Assembly: GCA_024640315.1 (NCBI GenBank)
Contig: JAHEFF010000001.1
Coordinates: forward strand, 124,001-188,000
Source: Woeseiaceae bacterium
Lineage (GTDB): Bacteria > Pseudomonadota > Gammaproteobacteria > Steroidobacterales > Woeseiaceae
DNA: 64,000 bases
Direction of reading: 5' to 3'
Part shown: piece after piece, positions 53,514 through 62,089 of the stretch
Position numbering within the stretch: the stretch's first letter is position 1
Layout: each line of letters begins with the position of its first letter
Program-made: the position numbers and the translations under genes
Notes under the pieces: model-generated
Database searches by the model: none
What the model saw: only the letters and a program-made list of their open reading frames with translations
Told to the model about the DNA's origin: nothing

Positions 53514-54683
53514 TTGAATAAAGCTATATATATTATTGGTTTTAAAGTAATTATGTTGCTTTTAATCTGCGCCTGTGAGGCGGATGTCGCAGATCAGCCA
53601 GGGACGCCGGATAGCAGGGCCGGATCGTCACGATTGTCTGAATTGTTGCGCAGCGACGGCGCAGAAGCGTTTCCACGGGTCACGGATCCCCGGGAGTTTC
53701 GCTTCCCCGCGGATCACGGCCCACACGATGAATACCGCAATGAGTGGTGGTATTTCACGGGCAACCTGGATGGTGAAGATGGGCGGCGTTTCGGCTTTGA
53801 ACTCACAATCTTTCGCTTTCTGCTCGCGCCGGAGGAAAACAGGGACACCGGGTCTGCCTGGCAGTCCAACCAGGTCTACATCGGTCACTTCGCGCTAACG
53901 GACGTGGCGCAAAAGCAGTTTCACGTAGTACAGCGTTATTCACGTGGTAGTGCGGGACTTGCGGGAGCAGAAAGCGAACCTTTTCGTATCTGGCTGGATG
54001 ACTGGTCGATTAGCGAGGACGGAGCCGGGCCTGCCGGACAGCCTGTCTGGCGACTCCGGGCCAACGACACTGATATTGCCGTTGATCTCAATTTCGTCGC
54101 GGAGAAGCCCGTTGTGCTGAATGGTGATAACGGTTTGTCACAAAAGTCAGCCGAGGTCGGCAACGCATCTTACTACTACTCCATCCCCCGGCTCAGAACC
54201 TCCGGTACCGTCCGGGTCAGGGAGGAAATGCACTCCGTAGGCGGTACAACCTGGTTGGATCGTGAGTGGGGAAGTAGCGCATTGGCACGCGATCAGCAAG
54301 GCTGGGACTGGTTCGCGTTGCAGCTCTCCGATGGTAGCGACCTGATGTTCTATACGCTTCGCGGTCAGGACGGCAGCACCCACCCTAATTCGTCGGGCAC
54401 ATGGATCGATGCAGCCGGAAATGCGCATCACCTGACACGGAAGGACGTTGTTGTCGAGGTCAAGGACTATTGGGATAGCGAACGAGGTGGACGGTATCCG
54501 TCAGCCTGGGAAATAAGGATCCCCCTTAAGAACGTCGCGATCAGCGTTGTGCCGGTGCTCGAGGATCAGGAACTCATAACGAACGTCAGGTATTGGGAAG
54601 GCGCTGTGGATGTCAGCGGCGATGCCGCAGGTCAGCCAATCCACGGTCGTGGTTACGTCGAGCTGACTGGTTACGCGAATTAG
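53514..54683 (+). CDS. AttH / CrtC-like lipocalin-fold lipoprotein
   Basis: A 389-residue protein from TTG 53514, 6 bases after the permease. An N-terminal leader (FKVIMLLLICAC) ends in a plausible lipobox with C21. The body has EYRNEWWYFTGNL, the AttH signature, and later GGTTWLDREWGSS and GTWIDAAGNAHHL as in carotenoid 1,2-hydratase-type proteins (PF07143). AttH homologues partner FtsX-type ABC permeases. Its 5' end is far richer in A+T than its neighbours. The product may bind a hydrophobic ligand outside the inner membrane; it could also have hydratase activity. Terminator follows. Confidence 0.87.
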   Translation: MNKAIYIIGFKVIMLLLICACEADVADQPGTPDSRAGSSRLSELLRSDGAEAFPRVTDPREFRFPADHGPHDEYRNEWWYFTGNLDGEDGRRFGFELTIFRFLLAPEENRDTGSAWQSNQVYIGHFALTDVAQKQFHVVQRYSRGSAGLAGAESEPFRIWLDDWSISEDGAGPAGQPVWRLRANDTDIAVDLNFVAEKPVVLNGDNGLSQKSAEVGNASYYYSIPRLRTSGTVRVREEMHSVGGTTWLDREWGSSALARDQQGWDWFALQLSDGSDLMFYTLRGQDGSTHPNSSGTWIDAAGNAHHLTRKDVVVEVKDYWDSERGGRYPSAWEIRIPLKNVAISVVPVLEDQELITNVRYWEGAVDVSGDAAGQPIHGRGYVELTGYAN

Positions 54684-54711
54684 AAAAAAGCCGCTAATGG
54701 CGGCCTTTTTT
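54683..54711 (+). terminator. Intrinsic terminator closing the ABC operon
   Basis: Six A, stem GCCGC (54690-54694), loop TAATG, stem GCGGC (54700-54704), C then six T. It ends the ATPase-permease-AttH unit and, by its A-run, may also terminate the convergent ExeA-like gene that stops at 54730. Confidence 0.85.
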
Positions 54712-54729
54712 GCACTGGCAGTCTGCGGG

Positions 54730-57390
54730 TCAGGATGACTTTCGGAACCTGCTGAACAGGCCACCAGATTTCTTTTGTTTTTCCTTGGTATCGTCGTCGC
54801 CAAGCTTGTCCGCGACCTTGGTAATGTCTAACGCCTTCAGCGTCTGTGTAATCGAGGTGTTGATCTGATTCTCGATCGGCTCAGGCTGGGGGCCGTTCGG
54901 CTTCGAAGCAGGAGTATTTTTCAGGCCGTTACCCCCGAGGACTACTTGTTCGGCCGGCCTGTCGGCAACTTTGCCCTTCATCGCGTTGAGCATATCAATT
55001 CGCAAGGCTACTGATTCTTTTAGCGCCACCTCGCCTTCGTCAGGTTCAACCGCATCATTGGCAGCGCCCGGTGCTGGCGATGGGTCCAGCGCCGCTTCGA
55101 GTTCGAGTTCCAGTTTGACCGGCGAAGGACCTTCCGGAGGCGCATCTGCCAATTCGTGATCCGCCGGAGGATTGGCTACGACCTCTGCAGCAATCTTTTC
55201 GAATGCCTGACTGCCAAACAGTGTTTCGGCCATCATGTCGCTCATATCTTCCAGCGAACTGGCATTGCCGATGTCGGCTGCGAGCTTCTGTAATTCCTCG
55301 TCGTTGTCAGGCTGGTCGGGCAGTACCTTGTCCAGCGTAATCTCAGGGATCAGGTCGGGGAGGTCCTGTTCGGCGGAGCCGTTAACGGCGGGAGCAGTGC
55401 CTGGCGACGTCATTGCGGCGAAGTCGCTCTTCTTGGCAGCATCCAGAGCAGCTTCAAGGGCATCCAGTTCTCCGTCACGATTAGACGGATCCAGTGCGGC
55501 GATCCGCGCCGTCAATTCTGAGACCTGGGCGATTGGCGCCGTCCTGGTTTTGGCGACGGGTGCCGCAGGGGCTTCGGGCGCAGGTGTTTTCTTTGCCTCC
55601 GGCTTTTGGGCGCGCCCGGCTTCCTTGTCCACCTCGACGCGCATCGAGTCGGACAGTGTTGGCAGGTCATCGAGAGAGGGCAGTTCGTTCTCTGCCTCTA
55701 CCTGAGCAATCGTGAATCCTGGCGTGGGCTCCGGCCTGGGCTCAGCTTCAGTTTTGACTTTGGGTTTGGGTTGGGGATCTGGATCTGGCTGCTGCGCCCT
55801 GGGCTCAGCGGCCAACGTGTCGAGGTTTGGCGTAATTCCCTGCATGACGTTGGTATCGCCAGCATCGATTGAGAGGGCTGCATCCAAATCGAAATCTTCT
55901 TCGTCATCGCCTGGCATAGAATCAGTCCTGGACTCATCAATGGCCGATTCGGGTTTCTCAGCCTTGGCTGCCAGTGCCTCGGGCAGCTTTTCCATGACCT
56001 CCGTCGAACCCGTCTTTTCTTTCGGCGCATCCTCAACGACAGGTGCAGGTTCGCCCGGTTCATCCGGTACCTCAAGCCGGTTTAATTCCGGCTGGGTGTC
56101 GTCGATGAGCTCCGGAATTTCCAGCTCCGGTTCGTCGTCATTAATTGAGTCGACGCTGGCCGACTTGAAAACCGGCTCCGCCGGCTCCGCAGATTCAACT
56201 GCTGACTCCGGAAAAACGGGGTAACGGCCGGACTCTACGACCAGGTTCCGTGCAGTCGGTGGCAATTCATTTTCAGCGCGCTCTTCCGCAGTTGCGTTCT
56301 CAGGCAGTTTCGGAGCGGCTTCATTCTGCTCAGCGGTGGTTTCAACTTCTGCAGGGACTTCGGTCTCGGCGGCCGCAGGCGGTTCGCGGTCGAGCGCCGG
56401 TTCGCAGACCTGTGCGGATTTTGCTTCCGGCTTCGGTTCCGTTTTCGTTTCACTTGTTACGGGCGTGATTTCAGGTTTCGCGTCACTCGTTACGGGCGTG
56501 GTTTCCGGTTTCGTTTCAACTGGTGCCGGCTCGGCTGCAGCTTTCGCTTCAACGACGGTCGGCAGTGCGTCGGGAATTGGCCCGTGATAACCGAATGCGT
56601 CGACCGCCACCTGGTGCATCAGTGCCGCAGTTACGCGGGCACTTCCTTCCTCCGCCGCCGTCTCCAGCGCGGTTGCACACATTGTATTGATGACGCGCGG
56701 TATGCCTTCTGAGCAGGCATAAACAAGGTCGGCAACACCTTCGTCGAATATCGCTTCGTATTGGCCACCGGCTTCACGAATGCTGTGTTTCAGATAGCCC
56801 GTGACTTCGGCAAGTGAAAACGCATCGACGCTCTGGCGCAGCCGGTTGCGTTGTCGCATCCGCGCAAGTTCCGGCGTCGAAAGTAACTGGTTAAGTCCAG
56901 GCTGGCCCATCAGAATTATATTGGCACTGGCGGTATCGCCGGTATCGGCGGCGGTCATCGCTTCAAGTTCCGCGAGTGCGCCTGGGCTGATTCTTTGCGC
57001 GTCCTCGACAATGATCGCGACCCGGGCCCCGGCGGCGGCTTGATTGCCCAGCAATCGACGGAAGGCCGTGAATTTCTGGATAGTGCCTCTGGATTTGCCT
57101 TGTATGCCAAAACCGGCCAGCAGGAGTTCCAGTACCTCCTCCGGCGAAAGCTGCATTCGGCCGATCCAGGCAGCCGTTCGGCCAGGAGAAATTGATTCGA
57201 GAGCCCGACTAACGATGGTGGTTTTACCGACGCCGACGGGACCAGTGACAGTAACGACCGCATCCTGCGCCGCCAGTGCCTTGTGCAGGCTGGTCATGGT
57301 CTTCATCTGCTGTGGACCGACAAAGATGTCGCTGCCTTCAGCTTTGGAGCCGAAGGGTCTGGATTTCAGGCCAAAATGTGCTTCGTACAT
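54730..57390 (-). CDS. ExeA-like AAA ATPase with a very long acidic low-complexity tail
   Basis: ATG 57390 gives MYEAHFGLKSRPF, the normal ExeA/GspA opening; an upstream in-frame ATG adds unlike residues. Walker A is GPVGVGKTT at 50-58, Walker B VAIIVEDAQ near 110, and the C-terminal side of the ATPase ends around residue 270. The remaining ~600 of 886 residues are rich in E, D, P, A, T and K and include an 11-residue repeat unit TPVTS(D/E)(A/T)K. The extreme end is basic and aromatic (GGLFSRFRKSS), possibly membrane-seeking. ExeA normally helps insert a secretin; none is in the window, and the usual peptidoglycan-binding domain is missing. Confidence 0.85.
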   Translation of the reverse strand: MYEAHFGLKSRPFGSKAEGSDIFVGPQQMKTMTSLHKALAAQDAVVTVTGPVGVGKTTIVSRALESISPGRTAAWIGRMQLSPEEVLELLLAGFGIQGKSRGTIQKFTAFRRLLGNQAAAGARVAIIVEDAQRISPGALAELEAMTAADTGDTASANIILMGQPGLNQLLSTPELARMRQRNRLRQSVDAFSLAEVTGYLKHSIREAGGQYEAIFDEGVADLVYACSEGIPRVINTMCATALETAAEEGSARVTAALMHQVAVDAFGYHGPIPDALPTVVEAKAAAEPAPVETKPETTPVTSDAKPEITPVTSETKTEPKPEAKSAQVCEPALDREPPAAAETEVPAEVETTAEQNEAAPKLPENATAEERAENELPPTARNLVVESGRYPVFPESAVESAEPAEPVFKSASVDSINDDEPELEIPELIDDTQPELNRLEVPDEPGEPAPVVEDAPKEKTGSTEVMEKLPEALAAKAEKPESAIDESRTDSMPGDDEEDFDLDAALSIDAGDTNVMQGITPNLDTLAAEPRAQQPDPDPQPKPKVKTEAEPRPEPTPGFTIAQVEAENELPSLDDLPTLSDSMRVEVDKEAGRAQKPEAKKTPAPEAPAAPVAKTRTAPIAQVSELTARIAALDPSNRDGELDALEAALDAAKKSDFAAMTSPGTAPAVNGSAEQDLPDLIPEITLDKVLPDQPDNDEELQKLAADIGNASSLEDMSDMMAETLFGSQAFEKIAAEVVANPPADHELADAPPEGPSPVKLELELEAALDPSPAPGAANDAVEPDEGEVALKESVALRIDMLNAMKGKVADRPAEQVVLGGNGLKNTPASKPNGPQPEPIENQINTSITQTLKALDITKVADKLGDDDTKEKQKKSGGLFSRFRKSS
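56430..56535. repeat. 33-base tandem repeat inside the ExeA-like gene
   Basis: The sequence GTTACGGGCGTG recurs at 56456 and 56489, a 33-base period that encodes the 11-residue TPVTS-x-x-K unit on the reverse strand. The flanks contain degenerate copies. It lies in the disordered tail and probably grew by replication slippage. Confidence 0.7.
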
Positions 57391-57537
57391 GACAACCCTG
57401 TTGCGAAGAATCGGGGCGTCCGCGCCCAATTGCGGAGCCGAATACGCAGTTTGCAAGGCAGGCCAGGCATTTTCAGGGAGTTATGTCACAAAAAGGCATC
57501 TCCAGGCGCGCAAAACCGCGTGGAACCGGGTTTCCGG

Positions 57538-58245
57538 CTATTGTGAGTCGGTTTTCCGCAGGTGATAGTCGAAGGGGTCGCCATTAACCCTTGCCTGGAT
57601 CCACAGGACCAGCATCCCCTCTACGTGGCGGGCGTTCCGGATCGGGCCAACGTCAACGGGTTCGAGACCCATGCCTGCCACCAATTCCGCCACTTTGGCT
57701 TTCGCTTCAGCGCTGTTGCCGGCCAGTGGAATGCTCACGGGTCCTCCGGACGAGTCCGGATCCACCATTTGCCGCCAGCTGAGCGTGTTGAATGCTTTGA
57801 CCACGTGGGCGTCGGGGGCAGCCGCCTGGATCGACTCGCCATTCGACGTCTCCGTTGCCAGGCGAGGTACGCCGTCACGAATGTAATGGTTGGTCGGGTC
57901 GATGATGATCTTGCCGGACATATCTCCGAGACCCTCGACGATTGCAACCGCGAGACTACCCGGTACGGCGAGCACGACGATATCGGCGTCGATGACAGAT
58001 TTCGCCTGTGTCGTTGCTGACGCGGTGCCGCCGGTCCGCTCAACCAGTGTTTTCACCTCGTTGCGCGAAGGGTCTCTTGAGCCGTAGACGATGTCGTGAC
58101 CAAGTGCCGCGAATTCGATACCGAGCGCGCTGCCAACGTCGCCCGTGCCGATTATCGCGATGCGCTCGGCGAGGACAGTGCCGGGCAACATGAGCAACAG
58201 TAAAAACAGGCTTCGAATGGATAGCAAACAGGATCCTGCAGACAT
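57538..58245 (-). CDS. Exported NADP-binding F420-type oxidoreductase-like protein
   Basis: ATG 58245, preceded by GAGGAG, gives 235 residues with a hydrophobic leader (LSIRSLFLLLLMLPGTVLA). The Rossmann fold begins IAIIGTGDVGSAL and continues VYGSRDPSRNEV, VVLAVPGSLA and DPTNHYI, the layout of NADPH-dependent F420 reductase-like proteins (PF03807). These are cytoplasmic as a rule, so export or membrane anchoring is odd. The gene is followed by the ExeA-like gene on the same strand and diverges from the gamma-glutamyltransferase. Activity not assignable. Confidence 0.8.
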   Translation of the reverse strand: MSAGSCLLSIRSLFLLLLMLPGTVLAERIAIIGTGDVGSALGIEFAALGHDIVYGSRDPSRNEVKTLVERTGGTASATTQAKSVIDADIVVLAVPGSLAVAIVEGLGDMSGKIIIDPTNHYIRDGVPRLATETSNGESIQAAAPDAHVVKAFNTLSWRQMVDPDSSGGPVSIPLAGNSAEAKAKVAELVAGMGLEPVDVGPIRNARHVEGMLVLWIQARVNGDPFDYHLRKTDSQ

Positions 58246-58348
58246 TGTATTTTCTCCTCGGGGGCTTACGGCAGCCGATTTATTCCAACACAGTAGGCTA
58301 GACTTGAACAGATCGCAGTCCGAATTCGAACACGCCCGGGAGAGACCG

Positions 58349-60208
58349 ATGAAAACAGTATTCCGCAAAGCAGCGACAATAGCGCTCGCAGTCACGATGG
58401 TCGCGACCGTCACCTCTGCACACAGCGCGCCGCAGAAACCGGTGCTTCACGGGAAGCATTGGGTCGCTATTACGGGTAAGCCGCTCGGCGCATCTGCCGG
58501 CGCCAGGATCTTCTACCAGGGGGGGAACGCAGTTGATTCGGCCTGTGCGATGTTGGCAGCGACATCTACGATGTGGGATGTCCTGAGCTGGGGAGGGGAG
58601 ACCCAGGCCCTGATTTACAACCCGAATACCAAAGAGGTTATCGGCATCAATGCGCTGGGCGCCGCACCGACCGGCGCGACACCGGAATTCTTCCATGAGC
58701 AGGGAATGGCGTATCCACCCGAATACGGGCCGCTGGCGGCTGTTACGCCGGGCACGCCTGGCGGCCTGTTGGTCATGCTGGCCGAATATGGCTCGCTGAG
58801 CCTCAAGGACGTGCTTGCGCCGGCGATCGAAATGGCCGAGGGATATCCAATCGAGGAAAGTGCGGCCGGGTCCATCGAATACTATAAAGACTGGATCCTG
58901 AAGTGGCCGCATTCCACAGCGGTTTTTCTGCCGAATGAGGGCGAAGGGCCTGAAGGGCCGCGCACTGGCGAGGTGTTTCGTCAGCCCAATCTTAAAAGGA
59001 CCCTGGAAAAGCTGGTTGCGGCGGAGCAGGCGGCGCTCGCACGCGGGCTTGACCGGAAGGCGGCCATTTATGCGGCTTACGATCGCTTCTATCGAGGGGA
59101 TATCGCGGCGGAGTTGGTGGCATCTACGCAGGCTGCAGGCGGCCTGATAACGATGGAGGACCTCGATAAATGGCAGGTGCACATCGAAACGCCGGTCAAG
59201 ACGAGCTATCGAGGAATCGATGTCTACAAACTGACGACCTGGGTACAGGGTCCCGTCATGCTGCAAGCACTGAACATCCTGGAGAATTTCGACATCGCCG
59301 CGATGGGCTACAACTCAACACGTTACATTCACACGGTTTACCAGGCGATGAACCTCGCATTTGCCGACCGGGATTTTTACTACGGTGACCCGTATTACCC
59401 GCCGGAGGAACCGATCCGGGGGCTGTTGTCGAAGGAGTACGCCAGGGAGCGCGCTTCACAGATCGACCCGGAGTCGAACAATCCACTTGTCGGGCCAGGC
59501 GACCCGTATGAATACCAGCCGGGCAGCAATCCGTTCCGGCACTACCTGGAAAATCTGCAGTCGGCCAACATAACGGAGCCGGGAGCGCTGCCGGATGACG
59601 ACGCCTTCTTTAAAGGCACCACATCGATTCAAACCGCAGACGAAGAAGGTTGGATCGTTTCCGTCACCCCAAGTGGCGCCTGGATACCGGCGTTTGTTGC
59701 CGGCAATACGGGGATCGGCTTAAGTCAGAGAATGCAGAGTTTCGTTCTGGACCCGGCAGAAAACCCTTACAACGTGCTCGAGCCTGGCAAAAGGCCGCGC
59801 GCAACCCTGACGCCCGGCATGGCGTTTAAGGATGGCTTGCCTTACCTGTCTTTTGCCGTGCAGGGTGGAGATGCGCAGGATCAAAATTTGATTCAGTTTT
59901 TTCTCAATATGGTCGAATTTGGAATGAACGTGCAGGAAGCGGCGGAAGCAGACAATTTCCTGAGCTTCCAGCTACATGACTCTTTCGGTGAACACAAGAA
60001 GGAGCCAGGAAGGTTGGCTGTGAATGAATCGGTTTCGGACGTCATCCGCAACCAGCTTACGCAAATGGGCTACGACGTCGAAGTTGGCGTATACGGCAAC
60101 CGTGAGCGAACCTCTGGTCCGATCAATGCCATATTCTTTGATCAGGAAAACGGGACCTTTCAGGGTGGTTCGAGTAATCACGGCGACGACTACGGCATCG
60201 CCTGGTAA
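58349..60208 (+). CDS. Exported gamma-glutamyltransferase-family protein
   Basis: ATG 58349 begins a signal peptide (KAATIALAVTMVATVTSAHS), giving 619 residues; an earlier start would overlap the divergent gene. Family segments: YQGGNAVDSACAMLAA, AAVTPGTPGGLLVMLAEYGSLS and the processing/nucleophile site GTTSIQTADEEGW with T424 expected to start the small subunit. The usual motif is TTHxSVVD; here TTSIQTAD, so the histidine is a serine. The enzyme cleaves gamma-glutamyl bonds such as in glutathione, or a related amide in cephalosporin-acylase fashion. Periplasmic. Confidence 0.88.
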   Translation: MKTVFRKAATIALAVTMVATVTSAHSAPQKPVLHGKHWVAITGKPLGASAGARIFYQGGNAVDSACAMLAATSTMWDVLSWGGETQALIYNPNTKEVIGINALGAAPTGATPEFFHEQGMAYPPEYGPLAAVTPGTPGGLLVMLAEYGSLSLKDVLAPAIEMAEGYPIEESAAGSIEYYKDWILKWPHSTAVFLPNEGEGPEGPRTGEVFRQPNLKRTLEKLVAAEQAALARGLDRKAAIYAAYDRFYRGDIAAELVASTQAAGGLITMEDLDKWQVHIETPVKTSYRGIDVYKLTTWVQGPVMLQALNILENFDIAAMGYNSTRYIHTVYQAMNLAFADRDFYYGDPYYPPEEPIRGLLSKEYARERASQIDPESNNPLVGPGDPYEYQPGSNPFRHYLENLQSANITEPGALPDDDAFFKGTTSIQTADEEGWIVSVTPSGAWIPAFVAGNTGIGLSQRMQSFVLDPAENPYNVLEPGKRPRATLTPGMAFKDGLPYLSFAVQGGDAQDQNLIQFFLNMVEFGMNVQEAAEADNFLSFQLHDSFGEHKKEPGRLAVNESVSDVIRNQLTQMGYDVEVGVYGNRERTSGPINAIFFDQENGTFQGGSSNHGDDYGIAW

Positions 60209-60220
60209 CAACGGCGGCGC

Positions 60221-60772
60221 ATGCAAGTGACATCCTGGATCGCGTTCTTCCGTGGCATAAACGTCGGTGGCCACCACATCGTTCCGATGACGGCGCTGAA
60301 GTCCTTGCTCGGTGCTTTGGGGTGCGAAGTTGTCGCGACCTACATCCAGAGCGGCAACGTGGTTTTTCGACACGAACAGGACGATGCGATAGCGTTGTCG
60401 GGGACTATTGCGGAGGCAATAGAATCGCAATTCGGTTTCAGACCTCAGGTCTTGTTGCTCACTCGGGATCAGTTGGCGACTTACGCAAACCACAACCCGT
60501 TTTCCGAGGGTGAGTTGGAGCCGAAAACCCTGCACCTTTGGTTTCTCTCAGCCGAGCCGGAGCGCGCCAATATCGATGGGATCAATAAACTGAAGTCTGC
60601 CAGCGAAAGCTTCAAGCTGGCCGATCACGTCTTTTACCTGCATGCTCCTGACGGAATAGGTCGATCGAAACTGGCGGCCAAAATTGAGAAGCTGCTCGGT
60701 GTGCCCGCGACTGCGAGAAACTGGCGGACAGTGACCAAAGTGCTGGAGCTCGCGCAGCAGGTTTCATCGTAG
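60221..60772 (+). CDS. DUF1697 protein
   Basis: A 183-residue protein matching DUF1697: AFFRGINVGGHHIVPM at 9-24, TYIQSGNVVFRHE near 45-57, and a C-terminal GVPATARNWRTVTKVL. Function unknown; small cytoplasmic alpha-beta protein. It starts 12 bases after the gamma-glutamyltransferase stop and may be co-transcribed with it. Its TAG stop lies inside the hairpin repeat at 60769. Confidence 0.9.
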   Translation: MQVTSWIAFFRGINVGGHHIVPMTALKSLLGALGCEVVATYIQSGNVVFRHEQDDAIALSGTIAEAIESQFGFRPQVLLLTRDQLATYANHNPFSEGELEPKTLHLWFLSAEPERANIDGINKLKSASESFKLADHVFYLHAPDGIGRSKLAAKIEKLLGVPATARNWRTVTKVLELAQQVSS

Positions 60773-60796
60773 GAGCCCGCAGAGGCGGACTCCTAC
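60769..60796. repeat. REP-like hairpin between convergent genes
   Basis: GTAGGAG (60769-60775) and CTCCTAC (60790-60796) form the outer stem, CCGC (60777-60780) and GCGG (60785-60788) the inner stem around a short loop. This GTAGGAG/CTCCTAC form is the hallmark of bacterial REP elements spread by RAYT transposases in several gammaproteobacteria. It sits between the DUF1697 and outer-membrane genes and may act as a bidirectional terminator. It also supplies the DUF1697 stop codon. Confidence 0.75.
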
Positions 60797-60804
60797 GCGG
60801 TTGT

Positions 60805-61338
60805 CTAAAACCGTAGCTCGAAACCAATTGACGCCATCCATACGCTGTCTGCTTCATCGATATCAAACCAGTCGGCCTCGGCTCTCAGCCCGAATGTATC
60901 GGTCATGTTCCAGCGCGCGCCGAATCCCAGTGCCAGGTCGCTGCCGTCACTCGTATCGACCAGGACGCCGTCGATTATCGAGTCTGCATCCCACGCAACG
61001 ATGCCGGCTTTGGCAAATAGATCAACGCCGTCCGAAAGCGGCAGATTGCCGACGCCATAGAGATTCCAGCCTGACGCGTCGATCCGGCCGAACAAACCCT
61101 GGAACTGATCTTCAGGTTTGCCGAAGTCGATGTAGCCACCTTCAATGCCAAGATGGTTCGCGAACTCATAACTGGCGAATAGCTTGTAGCCCGTATCGTT
61201 GGCTTCGAAGTCGAAACCGGGTTGGTTGTCTTCTACATTAACGTAGCCGACTGATGCGCCGAGCGTGAGGCCTTCAGCATAGGCAGCGGACGTGAACAGC
61301 ACCGCAAACCCAAGCAGTGCAACTGTGAATTTTTTCAT
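60805..61338 (-). CDS. Small outer-membrane beta-barrel protein (OmpX/OmpA-barrel type)
   Basis: A 177-residue protein with a signal peptide (FTVALLGFAVLFTSAAYA). The mature part is an eight-stranded-type barrel: LTLGASVGYVNV, TGYKLFASYEF, NHLGIEGGYIDFG, LFAKAGIVAW, LALGFGARWN, FGLRAEADWFDI and the final WMASIGFELRF ending in F, the outer-membrane insertion signal. Function unknown: structural, adhesion or small-molecule passage. It is convergent with DUF1697. Confidence 0.88.
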   Translation of the reverse strand: MKKFTVALLGFAVLFTSAAYAEGLTLGASVGYVNVEDNQPGFDFEANDTGYKLFASYEFANHLGIEGGYIDFGKPEDQFQGLFGRIDASGWNLYGVGNLPLSDGVDLFAKAGIVAWDADSIIDGVLVDTSDGSDLALGFGARWNMTDTFGLRAEADWFDIDEADSVWMASIGFELRF

Positions 61339-61439
61339 GACGAAAATCCTTTGCTCTGATGGAGAAACAAAGGTAGTCCGGGCTAACTTAATGCCGGCTG
61401 AACAAGTGTCTTATGCAAAAAAACGCTGTATAGCTGTGA

Positions 61440-62051
61440 TCAAGCTGGTTTTGACGATTGCGTCATCGGGATGAATCCTTCAAGTGCCTCGACGTTCATC
61501 ATCCAGCGACAGATGGCCGGGTAAGTTGAGACATCAATTTCGCCTTCGTTCGCTACTTTGGTGTAGCTGTACATGGCAACATCGGCAATAGTGGCGTGTT
61601 CGGCAGCCAGCCATTGGCGGTTGGAAAGTTCATTCTGCATCCAGTCGTAGAGGCGTTTGCTCCACATAACAGTTGCGTCGTAGTCGAAGTCACGGCCGAA
61701 TAGCTTTATCGCCCGGGCGAGGACCGGGCCCCGGTATAATTCGCCGGATGCGGCCGAAAGCCAGCGTTGGATTTTTGCCGCGCCAGGTGGATCCTCAGGG
61801 AGCCACTGTTTACTTCCATATTTCTTCGCCAGGTATACCAGTGCTGCGCACGAATCGCTGATCACGACGTCATCGTCTGTCAGCGTCGGCACCTGACCAA
61901 GCGGACTTATTTTAAGATACTCCGGAGTCTTGTGCTCCCCGGCCTGCATATTGATTTCGACAGTGGCGTGCTCAAGCCCAAGCAAGGAAAGGAATAAACG
62001 AACCCGGTGGGAGTGACCGGAAACGTGAGTGTCATAGAGTGTCAGTGCCAT
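61440..62051 (-). CDS. Glutathione S-transferase family protein
   Basis: A 203-residue GST. The N-terminal thioredoxin-like domain has TLYDTHVSGHSHRVRLFLSLLGL, with no active-site cysteine or tyrosine at the usual place but S11 or H13 nearby, and SPLGQVPTLTDDDVVISDS with the glutathione-binding VP and DS. The C-terminal helical domain follows. By family it conjugates glutathione to electrophiles or reduces disulfides. Cytoplasmic. Confidence 0.9.
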   Translation of the reverse strand: MALTLYDTHVSGHSHRVRLFLSLLGLEHATVEINMQAGEHKTPEYLKISPLGQVPTLTDDDVVISDSCAALVYLAKKYGSKQWLPEDPPGAAKIQRWLSAASGELYRGPVLARAIKLFGRDFDYDATVMWSKRLYDWMQNELSNRQWLAAEHATIADVAMYSYTKVANEGEIDVSTYPAICRWMMNVEALEGFIPMTQSSKPA

Positions 62052-62089
62052 GCTGCGATCATAGCAGGCCGCGAGCCCGGAACGGGCAG

